Part shown: positions 53,700 to 61,607 of the stretch, piece by piece
Position numbering within the stretch: the stretch's first letter is position 1
How the letters are laid out: each line of letters begins with the position of its first letter
Assembly: GCF_944324615.1 (NCBI RefSeq)
Contig: NZ_CALUWY010000005.1
Span: 34,014 to 98,013 of the forward strand
Direction of reading: 5' to 3'
From: an uncultured Mailhella sp.
GTDB taxonomy: Bacteria > Desulfobacterota > Desulfovibrionia > Desulfovibrionales > Desulfovibrionaceae
DNA length: 64,000 nucleotides
Made by a program: the position numbers and the translations under genes
The notes under the pieces: generated by a model
What the model saw: only the letters and a program-made list of their open reading frames with translations
Told to the model about the DNA's origin: nothing
The model's database searches: none

Positions 53700-54419
53700 A
53701 TGACGGAACAACAACATGATCTCAGCGGCATGATCTCCGGCTCCCCGCTTCTGTCCGGAAATTTCCTTATCCGCAGACATAAGCGCCGCTGGAATACGGA
53801 CGGACGGCACCTTTGCTCGCATGTTCTGCCCTGTCTGGATGCCCTCCCCCCTGCGGTTATCAAGGAAAACAAGCACAGAAACCGACTCTTCACGCTGAAC
53901 GTGACGGAGCTTTCCGTCTCCTGCTGCCGCATTTTCTGGCCGGTGAAAGACATCCGGAACTGCGCCGTGTGCCGGCATGTCCTTCCCGATGGGGAAACCT
54001 TCAGAAACGCCGCCTTCCCCGGAGAAAAACAACGCAGGATGCTCAGCCCGGAAGAAGCCTGCACGTTCACCCGCCTTCCGGAGAAATACGGCATAAGGCC
54101 CAGCGCCCAGGCCATCCATCTGCTTCTGCGCACAGGTACGGCCAAGTCGGAAATTCTGCATGCCCGCCGGGAAAACGTGAGTCTGAGATACGGCATTCTT
54201 GCCGCAAGCAGCACCTGCACGGAGTGCAGCCGCCTCATTCCGCTCAACAACGGGGCCATGAAGCGCATCTGTAATCTTCCAGAATACAAGAATGTCCCCT
54301 CTCCTTTCTCCTCTGCAAACGGCAACCGGTCCGCATCCCTTCACCTATACACGAAACCTTCTGCGCAAAAACAAACGGCAGACCGGAACTGCGCAGCATC
54401 ATGGACCTTACCGGCCTGA
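53700..54419 (+). CDS. Degenerate tyrosine-recombinase-like protein
   Basis: A 239-residue protein. Its second half resembles the core of tyrosine integrases: RRMLSPEEACTFTRLPE, then LLLRTGTAKSEILHARRENVSL near residues 140-165, then IPLNNGAMKRICNLPEY. In active enzymes the block reads TGxRxxE; here alanine stands at the catalytic arginine (TGTAKSE). The HxxR and tyrosine motifs are missing, and the frame ends after a low-similarity tail. It is therefore either a decayed integrase or a re-purposed DNA-binding protein. It lies 750 bp from tRNA-Leu and 48 bp before rfbA. Confidence 0.6.
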   Translation: MTEQQHDLSGMISGSPLLSGNFLIRRHKRRWNTDGRHLCSHVLPCLDALPPAVIKENKHRNRLFTLNVTELSVSCCRIFWPVKDIRNCAVCRHVLPDGETFRNAAFPGEKQRRMLSPEEACTFTRLPEKYGIRPSAQAIHLLLRTGTAKSEILHARRENVSLRYGILAASSTCTECSRLIPLNNGAMKRICNLPEYKNVPSPFSSANGNRSASLHLYTKPSAQKQTADRNCAASWTLPA

Positions 54420-54467
54420 AACTCCGACGCATAGACAACGTCATTCAACCGTACACAAGGACCCGTC

Positions 54468-55355
54468 ATGAAAGGCATACTTCTCGCAGGCGGCAGCGGC
54501 ACAAGGCTCTATCCGCTTACAAGGATCACCTCCAAGCAGCTTCTGCCCGTTTATGACAAGCCCATGATCTATTACCCGCTCTCCACGCTGATGCTCTTCG
54601 ACATCCGGGAGATTCTCATCATTTCCACGCCGCAGGACACGCCGAACATCGAGGCGCTCTTAGGCGACGGTTCGCAGCTGGGGCTGAAGCTTTCCTACAA
54701 GGTGCAGCCGGAACCGAAGGGCATAGCCCAGGCCTTCACCCTGGGGGCGGATTTCGTGGGGGATGAGGACGTGTGCCTCATTCTCGGCGACAACATCTTC
54801 TACATGGGCGATCAGATGAAGGTGTACCGCCGCGCGGTGAAGCAGAACACGGGGGTGCGGGCCACCATTTTCGCCTACCATGTTTCCGATCCCGAACGCT
54901 TCGGCGTGGTGGAATTCGACGAGAACCGCCGCGCCCTGAGCATTGAGGAAAAGCCCGAACATCCCAAGTCCAACTACGCTTCCGTGGGCCTTTACTTCTA
55001 CCCCGGGGACGTGTGCGGCAAGGCGGCCACCCTTGAGCCTTCGGCGCGCGGGGAGCTGGAAATCACCGACCTCAACAACATGTACCTGAAGGAAGGCCGC
55101 ATGAGCGTGGTGCCCATGGGCCGCGGCATCGTGTGGCTGGACGCGGGCACGCCCGATTCTCTGGCCGACGCCACGCACTTCATGCAGGTCATTGAAAAGC
55201 GCCAGGGCCTCAAGATCGCCTGCGTGGAGGAAATCGCCTACCGCAAGGGCTTCATCGACGACGCGGGCATGAAACGTCTCATCAACTCCATGAAAAAAGG
55301 CGCGTACCGCGAGTACTGCGTCAAAGTGTTCGAGGAAAGCCATGAACTTTATTAA
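54468..55355 (+). CDS. rfbA: Glucose-1-phosphate thymidylyltransferase
   Basis: A 295-residue nucleotidyltransferase making dTDP-glucose, the first step to dTDP-L-rhamnose. MKGILLAGGSGTRLYPLTR with the GGSGTRL loop is at residues 1-19. KQLLPVYDKPMIYYP, LGDNIFYMGDQ near 107 and GVVEFDENR are typical RmlA features. Full length. It overlaps rfbC by 14 bp and begins the polysaccharide operon. Confidence 0.96.
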   Translation: MKGILLAGGSGTRLYPLTRITSKQLLPVYDKPMIYYPLSTLMLFDIREILIISTPQDTPNIEALLGDGSQLGLKLSYKVQPEPKGIAQAFTLGADFVGDEDVCLILGDNIFYMGDQMKVYRRAVKQNTGVRATIFAYHVSDPERFGVVEFDENRRALSIEEKPEHPKSNYASVGLYFYPGDVCGKAATLEPSARGELEITDLNNMYLKEGRMSVVPMGRGIVWLDAGTPDSLADATHFMQVIEKRQGLKIACVEEIAYRKGFIDDAGMKRLINSMKKGAYREYCVKVFEESHELY

Positions 55356-55890
55356 AACGGCCCTTGAGGGCGTCTTCATCATAGAACCCCGCGTCTTCAC
55401 CGACAATCGCGGTTATTTTTTTGAAAGCTACAGCAAGGCGGCCTTTGAGGCGGCCGGGCTTTTCTACGACTTCGTGCAGGACAATCAGTCAAAGTCCTCC
55501 TACGGTACGGTGCGTGGTCTGCATTTTCAGAAGGGCGAACACGCCCAGGCCAAGCTGGTGCGCGTGCTGGAAGGGGTGGTGCTCGATGTGGCCGTGGACC
55601 TTCGCCGCGCCTCTCCCACCTACGGGCAGCATGTGGCCGTGGAGCTTTCTGCGGAAAACAACCGCCAGCTCATGATTCCGCGCGGCTTTGCCCACGGCTT
55701 TTCCGTGCTGAGTGAAACGGCGGTGTTCGCCTACAAGTGCGACAACCTCTATTGCAGGGAATCCGAAGGCGGCATCCGCTTTGACGACCCCACCCTTGCC
55801 ATCGACTGGCGTATCGACATGGCAAAGGCCCTCACTTCGGAAAAGGATAAGCAGCACCCGTATTTCTCGGAGTTTGAAACATGTTTCTAG
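55342..55890 (+). CDS. rfbC: dTDP-4-dehydrorhamnose 3,5-epimerase
   Basis: A 182-residue cupin epimerase. FTDNRGYFFESY near residue 20, QDNQSKSSYGTVRGLHFQ near 46-63 with the catalytic His, and IPRGFAHGFSVLSE near 112 are RmlC hallmarks. It overlaps both neighbours (14 bp with rfbA, 10 bp with rfbD), which indicates translational coupling. Confidence 0.96.
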   Translation: MNFIKTALEGVFIIEPRVFTDNRGYFFESYSKAAFEAAGLFYDFVQDNQSKSSYGTVRGLHFQKGEHAQAKLVRVLEGVVLDVAVDLRRASPTYGQHVAVELSAENNRQLMIPRGFAHGFSVLSETAVFAYKCDNLYCRESEGGIRFDDPTLAIDWRIDMAKALTSEKDKQHPYFSEFETCF

Positions 55891-56711
55891 TTACCGGAGC
55901 CGGCGGCCAGCTCGGCAGTGAACTGAGGCTTCTTCTGGGCGAAGAGGCCGTGTATGTCGGGCACGGGGAACTCGACATCACGGATGAAGAGGCGGTGAAG
56001 GCCTTTTTTGCCGGAAACAGCTTCGATTTCGTCATCAACTGCGCGGCCTACACGGCGGTGGACAAGGCCGAGGACGACACAGAGGCGGCGGAGAAGGTGA
56101 ACTCGCTCGGCCCCCTGTACCTTGCGCGCTACGGCCGCCGCATCGTACAGATTTCCACGGATTATGTGTTCGACGGCACCTCCTGCCGCCCCTATACGGA
56201 AAAGGATGCCCCGAATCCGGTTTCCGTATACGGCAGAACCAAGCTTGCCGGGGAAAACGCCGTGCTTGCCGGGGCCGAATGCGCCGTCGTCATCCGCACC
56301 TCGTGGCTCTACTCCTCCTTCGGGGCAAATTTCGTGAAGACCATGCGCCGCCTGGGCGCGGAACGCGAGAGCCTCGGCGTGGTGTTCGATCAGGCGGGTA
56401 CCCCCACCTATGCGGCGGATCTTGCCGCGGCCATTGTCTCCATGCTGCCGCAGATCAGGCCCGGCATGAAGGAAGTGTATCACTTCAGCAACGAGGGCGT
56501 GACCAGCTGGTACGATTTCGCCGTGGCCATCATGGAAGAATCGCACCTTGCCTGCGCCGTGCGCCCCATCGAAAGTTCGGCATACCCCACCCGTGCCGTG
56601 CGTCCGGCCTACAGCGTGCTCAACAAGGCGAAAATCAGGCAGGATTTCGGCCTCACCATCCCTCACTGGAGAGACGGACTGAAAAGGTGTGTCCGAATCA
56701 TAGAAAATTAA
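55881..56711 (+). CDS. rfbD: dTDP-4-dehydrorhamnose reductase
   Basis: A 276-residue short-chain dehydrogenase producing dTDP-L-rhamnose. VTGAGGQLGSEL at 4-15 is the nucleotide loop. INCAAYTAVDKAEDD and STDYVFDGT near residue 92 follow, then YGRTKLAGE with the catalytic Tyr-x3-Lys. It is the last of the compact rfbACD block; GC content drops sharply just after it. Confidence 0.96.
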   Translation: MFLVTGAGGQLGSELRLLLGEEAVYVGHGELDITDEEAVKAFFAGNSFDFVINCAAYTAVDKAEDDTEAAEKVNSLGPLYLARYGRRIVQISTDYVFDGTSCRPYTEKDAPNPVSVYGRTKLAGENAVLAGAECAVVIRTSWLYSSFGANFVKTMRRLGAERESLGVVFDQAGTPTYAADLAAAIVSMLPQIRPGMKEVYHFSNEGVTSWYDFAVAIMEESHLACAVRPIESSAYPTRAVRPAYSVLNKAKIRQDFGLTIPHWRDGLKRCVRIIEN

Positions 56712-56797
56712 AAAAATTACCATCTATGATGTAACAATATCCTTTCATAAAAGTCTGACCTTATAACTTTCAATATGCCAATACAGGAGTATTGAGT

Positions 56798-59110
56798 ATG
56801 AATAAATATATAAAAAAATATTACTGGAAATTACATAAAATGATATTTTCCAAAAATTTTTTTCCTGAAGGTTATCTATGCCTTTATCCTGATGTTGAAA
56901 AGTCAGGAACAGATCCATGGGAGCACTATGTTAAATATGGAAAAAAAGAAGGTCGTGTAAAAAACATTATAAGAAAAATGCCCTTTTCATCAAATGAAAA
57001 AGATAATTTAGATATTTTTATAGATAATATAAATATGATAAAAGACATATCTGAATCTGAAGATTCAGTTGCCATTGCCTGCTGGGAAGGCTGTCATAAT
57101 CCGATTGGAAGAGCAAAAGTTCTTTATGATATATTGGAAAATGCAGGACGCCCCGTAGTGTTATTTGCGTTCTCCATGGGATCTTTTGGTGAAAAAATCT
57201 GGTCCCCCATAGACGATGGAAAAAGTCATATTTTTATTATTCCATGGAGTGAAAGAAATATATATTTCAATATATTAAATTTATTCAACATTACCTTTAA
57301 AACCGTATGGATATCAAAGAATCGTTTGCCAAGTCTTATACTTGCGTCGAATTTATCAAATAATAATACAAAATTTATTCTTGATATAGATGATTTTGAA
57401 GAATTATTTTATGATAATGACAATTATAACTACATTTATAGTACAATATCTAAAAATATTTGTAATGAGTTAACTCAAAATATACACTCTAAAACAGTTT
57501 CAAGTTGTACACTTAAAGAAAAATTCGGTGGTCTTATATGCAGACACGCAAGAAAAAAACAAAATATTACACTTAATAGAAATACAGATAATTTTTTTCA
57601 TATATGCTTTGCGGGAACGGTCAGAAAGCATAAAGACATTCTTGGGATGATACGAATCATTCACACATTCAATACAAATAATGACTTACAAATTAAATTA
57701 CACATTTATGGAGATATCGACGAAGAGACATTACAAACGATTAAAGAAAACAAAAATATTACTATAGAAAATAGGCTCATTTCAAGAGAAGAGCTCTATA
57801 CTATTATTTCATCGATGGATGCATCCATAACAGGAGGACCGGAGGAATCGACAGTTTCCCATTATCAGATATCATCAAAAATTGGTGATGCTCTTGCTGC
57901 AGGCATACCAGTACTGGTTCCAGACAGTCCATCAGTGGCAGATATTAAAGATATAGATGGCATTTTTATATATGATGAGGACAATTTTGAATCTATTATA
58001 TATCATATCTCCAAAGCAAAAAAAATATATCCCATGCCTTATGAGTTTACCCTGGAAAGGGGCTATGAGATATTTTGTAATGCTGAAAAAGCTGCATCAA
58101 ATTCCGACAGCATGCTTTCGCTTCGTGAAAATAATATTCAGCATAAACAACAAAACCTTGTATTAATTTGGAAACAATTTGATGCCGGGCTGTATGGAAG
58201 AAGAATTGATCAAATAGCCCGCACATACAAGTATCATAATAAAAATTGCCGTGTTATCGTATTAGAGATAGCTTCTCATCAAGTTTATGTAAATTTAAAT
58301 TCAGAACTTTTAAATATGGACTCCGATGCAAATTTAAAATACAGCTTATTACAAAAAAAATATAATACCTATATTCAAAATGGTGTGGAATATATATCCA
58401 TTTTTTATGAGAATGATGATATAAATAAGGAATTTGTTAAATTCATACATAATAACGAGTTGTCTGTTTTAAACACATGTATGATTATATTTCCCATAAT
58501 ACCCGACCAGAGAATATTAAAAATTGTCAGTATGTATCATACCATAGCTGATATTGTAGACAATAATCTTATGTGGGATAAAGAAAAATATGATATAAAA
58601 AGTCAATATTACAAAGAAGTATTCAGCTTATCAAGCTTGAATATATTCAATTCTAAATATAATATGGATTATTTCAACAAACTTTTCCTGTCGGACAGGC
58701 AAGATAAGAGTGTACTTATACAAAATTGGTATACATGGTATAAAGAATACAGTCCAAAGAAACATGACTGTATAAATATTATCTATTCAGGAAATATGAA
58801 TGACCGTATTGACTGGGACCTGTTTATTAAAACAGCTGAAGTCTTTAAAAATTCAAAAATACATATTGTTGGTGTTGCAAACAATTCACAAAGTGATTTG
58901 TATAAAATTTTAAAATATAACAATGTTATTTATTATGGACCATTAAATGAAGAACGACTTATCCGCCTTATCGAATATTGTGATATTTTGATAATTCCTC
59001 ACAAAAATGATGATATATCGTACTATATGAACCCGTTGAAAGTCATGATGTATGACTTTTTTCAATATACCTGTAGTTTCAACAGACGTAAACGGTATAT
59101 ACAACAGTAA
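56798..59110 (+). CDS. AT-rich two-domain glycosyltransferase, frameshifted 5' part
   Basis: The frame gives 770 residues. The N-terminus has the FPEGYLCLYPDV...HYVKYGKKEGR element seen in many surface-polysaccharide transferases. A first GT4-like domain (about 240-420) contains CFAGTVRKHKD and GDALAAGIPVLVPDSPSV. A second begins near residue 450 with WKQFDAGLYGRRIDQIA and reaches IYSGNMNDRIDW. The frame then breaks at a T6 tract (59057-59062): the expected continuation, NIPVVSTDVNG, is in the next frame. The gene is much richer in A and T than its neighbours, a sign of recent transfer. ATG at 56798 follows AGGAG. Confidence 0.85.
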   Translation: MNKYIKKYYWKLHKMIFSKNFFPEGYLCLYPDVEKSGTDPWEHYVKYGKKEGRVKNIIRKMPFSSNEKDNLDIFIDNINMIKDISESEDSVAIACWEGCHNPIGRAKVLYDILENAGRPVVLFAFSMGSFGEKIWSPIDDGKSHIFIIPWSERNIYFNILNLFNITFKTVWISKNRLPSLILASNLSNNNTKFILDIDDFEELFYDNDNYNYIYSTISKNICNELTQNIHSKTVSSCTLKEKFGGLICRHARKKQNITLNRNTDNFFHICFAGTVRKHKDILGMIRIIHTFNTNNDLQIKLHIYGDIDEETLQTIKENKNITIENRLISREELYTIISSMDASITGGPEESTVSHYQISSKIGDALAAGIPVLVPDSPSVADIKDIDGIFIYDEDNFESIIYHISKAKKIYPMPYEFTLERGYEIFCNAEKAASNSDSMLSLRENNIQHKQQNLVLIWKQFDAGLYGRRIDQIARTYKYHNKNCRVIVLEIASHQVYVNLNSELLNMDSDANLKYSLLQKKYNTYIQNGVEYISIFYENDDINKEFVKFIHNNELSVLNTCMIIFPIIPDQRILKIVSMYHTIADIVDNNLMWDKEKYDIKSQYYKEVFSLSSLNIFNSKYNMDYFNKLFLSDRQDKSVLIQNWYTWYKEYSPKKHDCINIIYSGNMNDRIDWDLFIKTAEVFKNSKIHIVGVANNSQSDLYKILKYNNVIYYGPLNEERLIRLIEYCDILIIPHKNDDISYYMNPLKVMMYDFFQYTCSFNRRKRYIQQ

Positions 59111-59279
59111 TAATATATACATAGCAAAAAATCATGATGAATTTATTACATTTATAGAAGGCATAATAAACAAAAAAATAAAAATAAAAAAACATGATGA
59201 AAAGTGTAATTATGGAGATACCTATAATAAATATATAGATATGTCATTCATTGAAATTGGCAGGAGAAAGATTGGATGA
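59052..59279 (+). pseudogene. Frameshifted C-terminal end of the glycosyltransferase
   Basis: This frame reads FFNIPVVSTDVNGIYNSNNIYIAKNHDEF... to 59279, the normal end of a GT4 domain. It joins the preceding frame if one T is removed from T6 at 59057-59062, giving about 828 residues in all. Its stop overlaps the ugd start by ATGA, so the original gene was coupled to ugd. Phase variation, slippage, a fixed mutation or a sequencing error are all possible. Confidence 0.75.
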
Positions 59280-60568
59280 ATATTGCAATTGCAGGTACCG
59301 GTTATGTTGGCCTTGTCTCCGGGGTATGTCTTGCGGAGAAAGGACATCATGTCACCTGTGTGGATATTGATGAAGCAAAGCTCGAACTCATGCGCCAGGG
59401 GCACTCCCCCATTTATGAGAATGATCTTGAGGAGCTGATGCGCAACAACAATGCGGCGGGACGTTTGCACTATACCTCGGATTACCGTTCCGCCTACGCT
59501 CATGCCGATGCCATTTTCATCGGTGTGGGGACGCCGGAAATGGCGGACGGCAGCGCAAACCTCAGCTATTTGTCCGATGTCTGCAGGCAGATTGCGGAAA
59601 GTGTGGAGCAGGACTGCCTTGTCGTGATCAAATCCACGGTTCCGGTCGGCACCAATGACAAGGTGGAGCGTTTTCTGCACGACTTTCAGAAACATCCCGT
59701 GAAGATAGAAGTGGCGTCCAATCCCGAATTTCTGGCTCAGGGAACGGCCGTGCACGACACCCTCAAGGCCGCACGCATCGTCATAGGGACAGAGTCTGCC
59801 GAAGCGGAGGCCGTGTTGAGAGAGATTTATGAACCTTTCGGGCTGCCCATAGTCTCCGTCAGCCGCCGCAGTGCGGAAATGATCAAATACGCCTCCAACG
59901 GCTTTCTGGCACTCAAGATTTCCTATATCAACGATATTGCAAACTTATGCGAACTTGTCGGCGCCAGCATCGATGATGTGGTGGAAGGCATGAAGTATGA
60001 CTCACGCATCGGTGAAAAGTTTTTGCATGCGGGCATAGGGTACGGCGGCAGCTGCTTCCCCAAGGATACCAGTGCACTGTTTTCTCTTGCCAATTCCCTG
60101 CATTACGAACTCAAGACCGTGGACGCGGCCATACAGATCAACAGGAAGCAGAAACTCCGCCTTTTCCAGAAGGCCAGGGAAAGACTGCTGACGCTGCAGG
60201 GGCTGAAGGTGGCCGTGCTGGGACTGACCTTCAAGCCGGGAACGGATGATCTGCGCGAAGCCCCGTCGCTGGTGAATATTCCGCTGCTTCTTGAAGCGGG
60301 GGCGGACGTGTATGCCTATGATCCGGCGGGCATTCCCCATTTCCGCAAAAAGTATCCTTCGGAAGTCACCTATTGCGCGTCGGTGAAAGAAGCGTTAACC
60401 GATGCTGATGCCTGCTTCATTTTTACGGAATGGCCGGAAATTGCATCTCTTGAGCCGGGCATGTTCAAGTCATGGATGAAGAATGCGCTGGTATTTGATG
60501 GCCGCAACATCTGGAAGCCTGAAAAAATGGCGGAAAGCGGCGTGGAATATTACAGTATCGGCCGATAA
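59276..60568 (+). CDS. ugd: UDP-glucose/GDP-mannose-type 6-dehydrogenase
   Basis: A 430-residue enzyme oxidising UDP-glucose to UDP-glucuronate. MNIAIAGTGYVGLVSGVCLAEKGH is the NAD loop. VGTPEMADGSANL, EMIKYASNGFLALKISYINDIAN and GIGYGGSCFPKD with the catalytic Cys near residue 260 follow, then GLTFKPGTDDLREAPS. The four-base ATGA overlap with the glycosyltransferase frame shows it came in with, or adapted to, that gene. UDP-glucuronate would feed an acidic polysaccharide. Confidence 0.94.
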   Translation: MNIAIAGTGYVGLVSGVCLAEKGHHVTCVDIDEAKLELMRQGHSPIYENDLEELMRNNNAAGRLHYTSDYRSAYAHADAIFIGVGTPEMADGSANLSYLSDVCRQIAESVEQDCLVVIKSTVPVGTNDKVERFLHDFQKHPVKIEVASNPEFLAQGTAVHDTLKAARIVIGTESAEAEAVLREIYEPFGLPIVSVSRRSAEMIKYASNGFLALKISYINDIANLCELVGASIDDVVEGMKYDSRIGEKFLHAGIGYGGSCFPKDTSALFSLANSLHYELKTVDAAIQINRKQKLRLFQKARERLLTLQGLKVAVLGLTFKPGTDDLREAPSLVNIPLLLEAGADVYAYDPAGIPHFRKKYPSEVTYCASVKEALTDADACFIFTEWPEIASLEPGMFKSWMKNALVFDGRNIWKPEKMAESGVEYYSIGR

Positions 60569-60590
60569 TGTTAATTCAACAGGATAAGTC

Positions 60591-61604
60591 ATGACCTCCA
60601 TTCTCGTCACCGGCGGAGCCGGATTCATCGGATCCAACTTTGTACCGTACTTCTGCGAAAAGTACCCGGATTATCACATCATCAATCTCGACAAGCTCAC
60701 CTACGCGGGCAATCTCGACAACCTGAAGGAATGCGAGGGCCTGCCCAACTATACCTTTGTGCAGGGGGATATCTGCGACGAGGCGCTTGTTGAGAAGCTG
60801 TTCACCGAATACGACATCAGGGGCGTTGTTCATTTTGCGGCGGAAAGCCATGTGGACAACTCCATCAAGGGCCCCCGCGCCTTCATGGAAACCAACCTTA
60901 TGGGCACCTTCACCCTTATTGAAACCGCGCGCCGCCACTGGATGGAGGCCCCGGGCAAGGTGAAGGCGGGCTATGAGAACGCACGCTTCCACCACATTTC
61001 CACGGATGAGGTGTACGGCACCCTGGGTGAAACCGGATTCTTTGCCGAAACCACGCCCTATGCGCCCAACTCCCCCTATTCCGCGAGCAAGGCGGGTTCG
61101 GATTTCATCGTGCGCGCCTATCACCACACCTACGGCATGAACGTGACCACGTCCAACTGCTCCAACAACTACGGCCCCAAACAGCACTTTGAAAAGTTCA
61201 TTCCAGTCATCATCTCAAAGTGCCTTGTCGGGCAGCCCATCCCCGTGTACGGCAACGGCGCGAACATCCGCGACTGGCTCTATGTGCTCGACCACTGCAA
61301 GGCCATCGACCTCATCTTCCACAAGGGCAGAAGCGGCGAAACCTACAATATAGGCGGCCACAACGAGCGCGACAATCTCCAGATTCTGCACAAGGTGTGC
61401 GGCATTCTCGACGAAATGCGGCCCCGCGCCAACGGCGCAAAGTACGAAGAGCTCATGACCTTTGTGGCCGACCGCCCGGGACACGACAGGCGCTACGCCA
61501 TCGACCCCACCAAAATCGTCACGGAACTGGGGTGGAAACCGGATGAAAACTTTGATTCCGGCATTGTGAAGACTGTGGAGTGGTATCTGGAAAAGCTGGG
61601 ATAG
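60591..61604 (+). CDS. rfbB: dTDP-glucose 4,6-dehydratase
   Basis: A 337-residue SDR enzyme. TGGAGFIGSNFV at 7-18 is the NAD loop. HFAAESHVDNSI, STDEVYGTLG near residue 138, YSASKAGSDF with Tyr-x3-Lys and NCSNNYGPKQHFEKFIP are RmlB signatures. It is the second step of dTDP-rhamnose synthesis but is separated from rfbACD by the glycosyltransferase and ugd. RgpF-like genes follow after 3 bp. Confidence 0.96.
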   Translation: MTSILVTGGAGFIGSNFVPYFCEKYPDYHIINLDKLTYAGNLDNLKECEGLPNYTFVQGDICDEALVEKLFTEYDIRGVVHFAAESHVDNSIKGPRAFMETNLMGTFTLIETARRHWMEAPGKVKAGYENARFHHISTDEVYGTLGETGFFAETTPYAPNSPYSASKAGSDFIVRAYHHTYGMNVTTSNCSNNYGPKQHFEKFIPVIISKCLVGQPIPVYGNGANIRDWLYVLDHCKAIDLIFHKGRSGETYNIGGHNERDNLQILHKVCGILDEMRPRANGAKYEELMTFVADRPGHDRRYAIDPTKIVTELGWKPDENFDSGIVKTVEWYLEKLG

Positions 61605-61607
61605 TTC

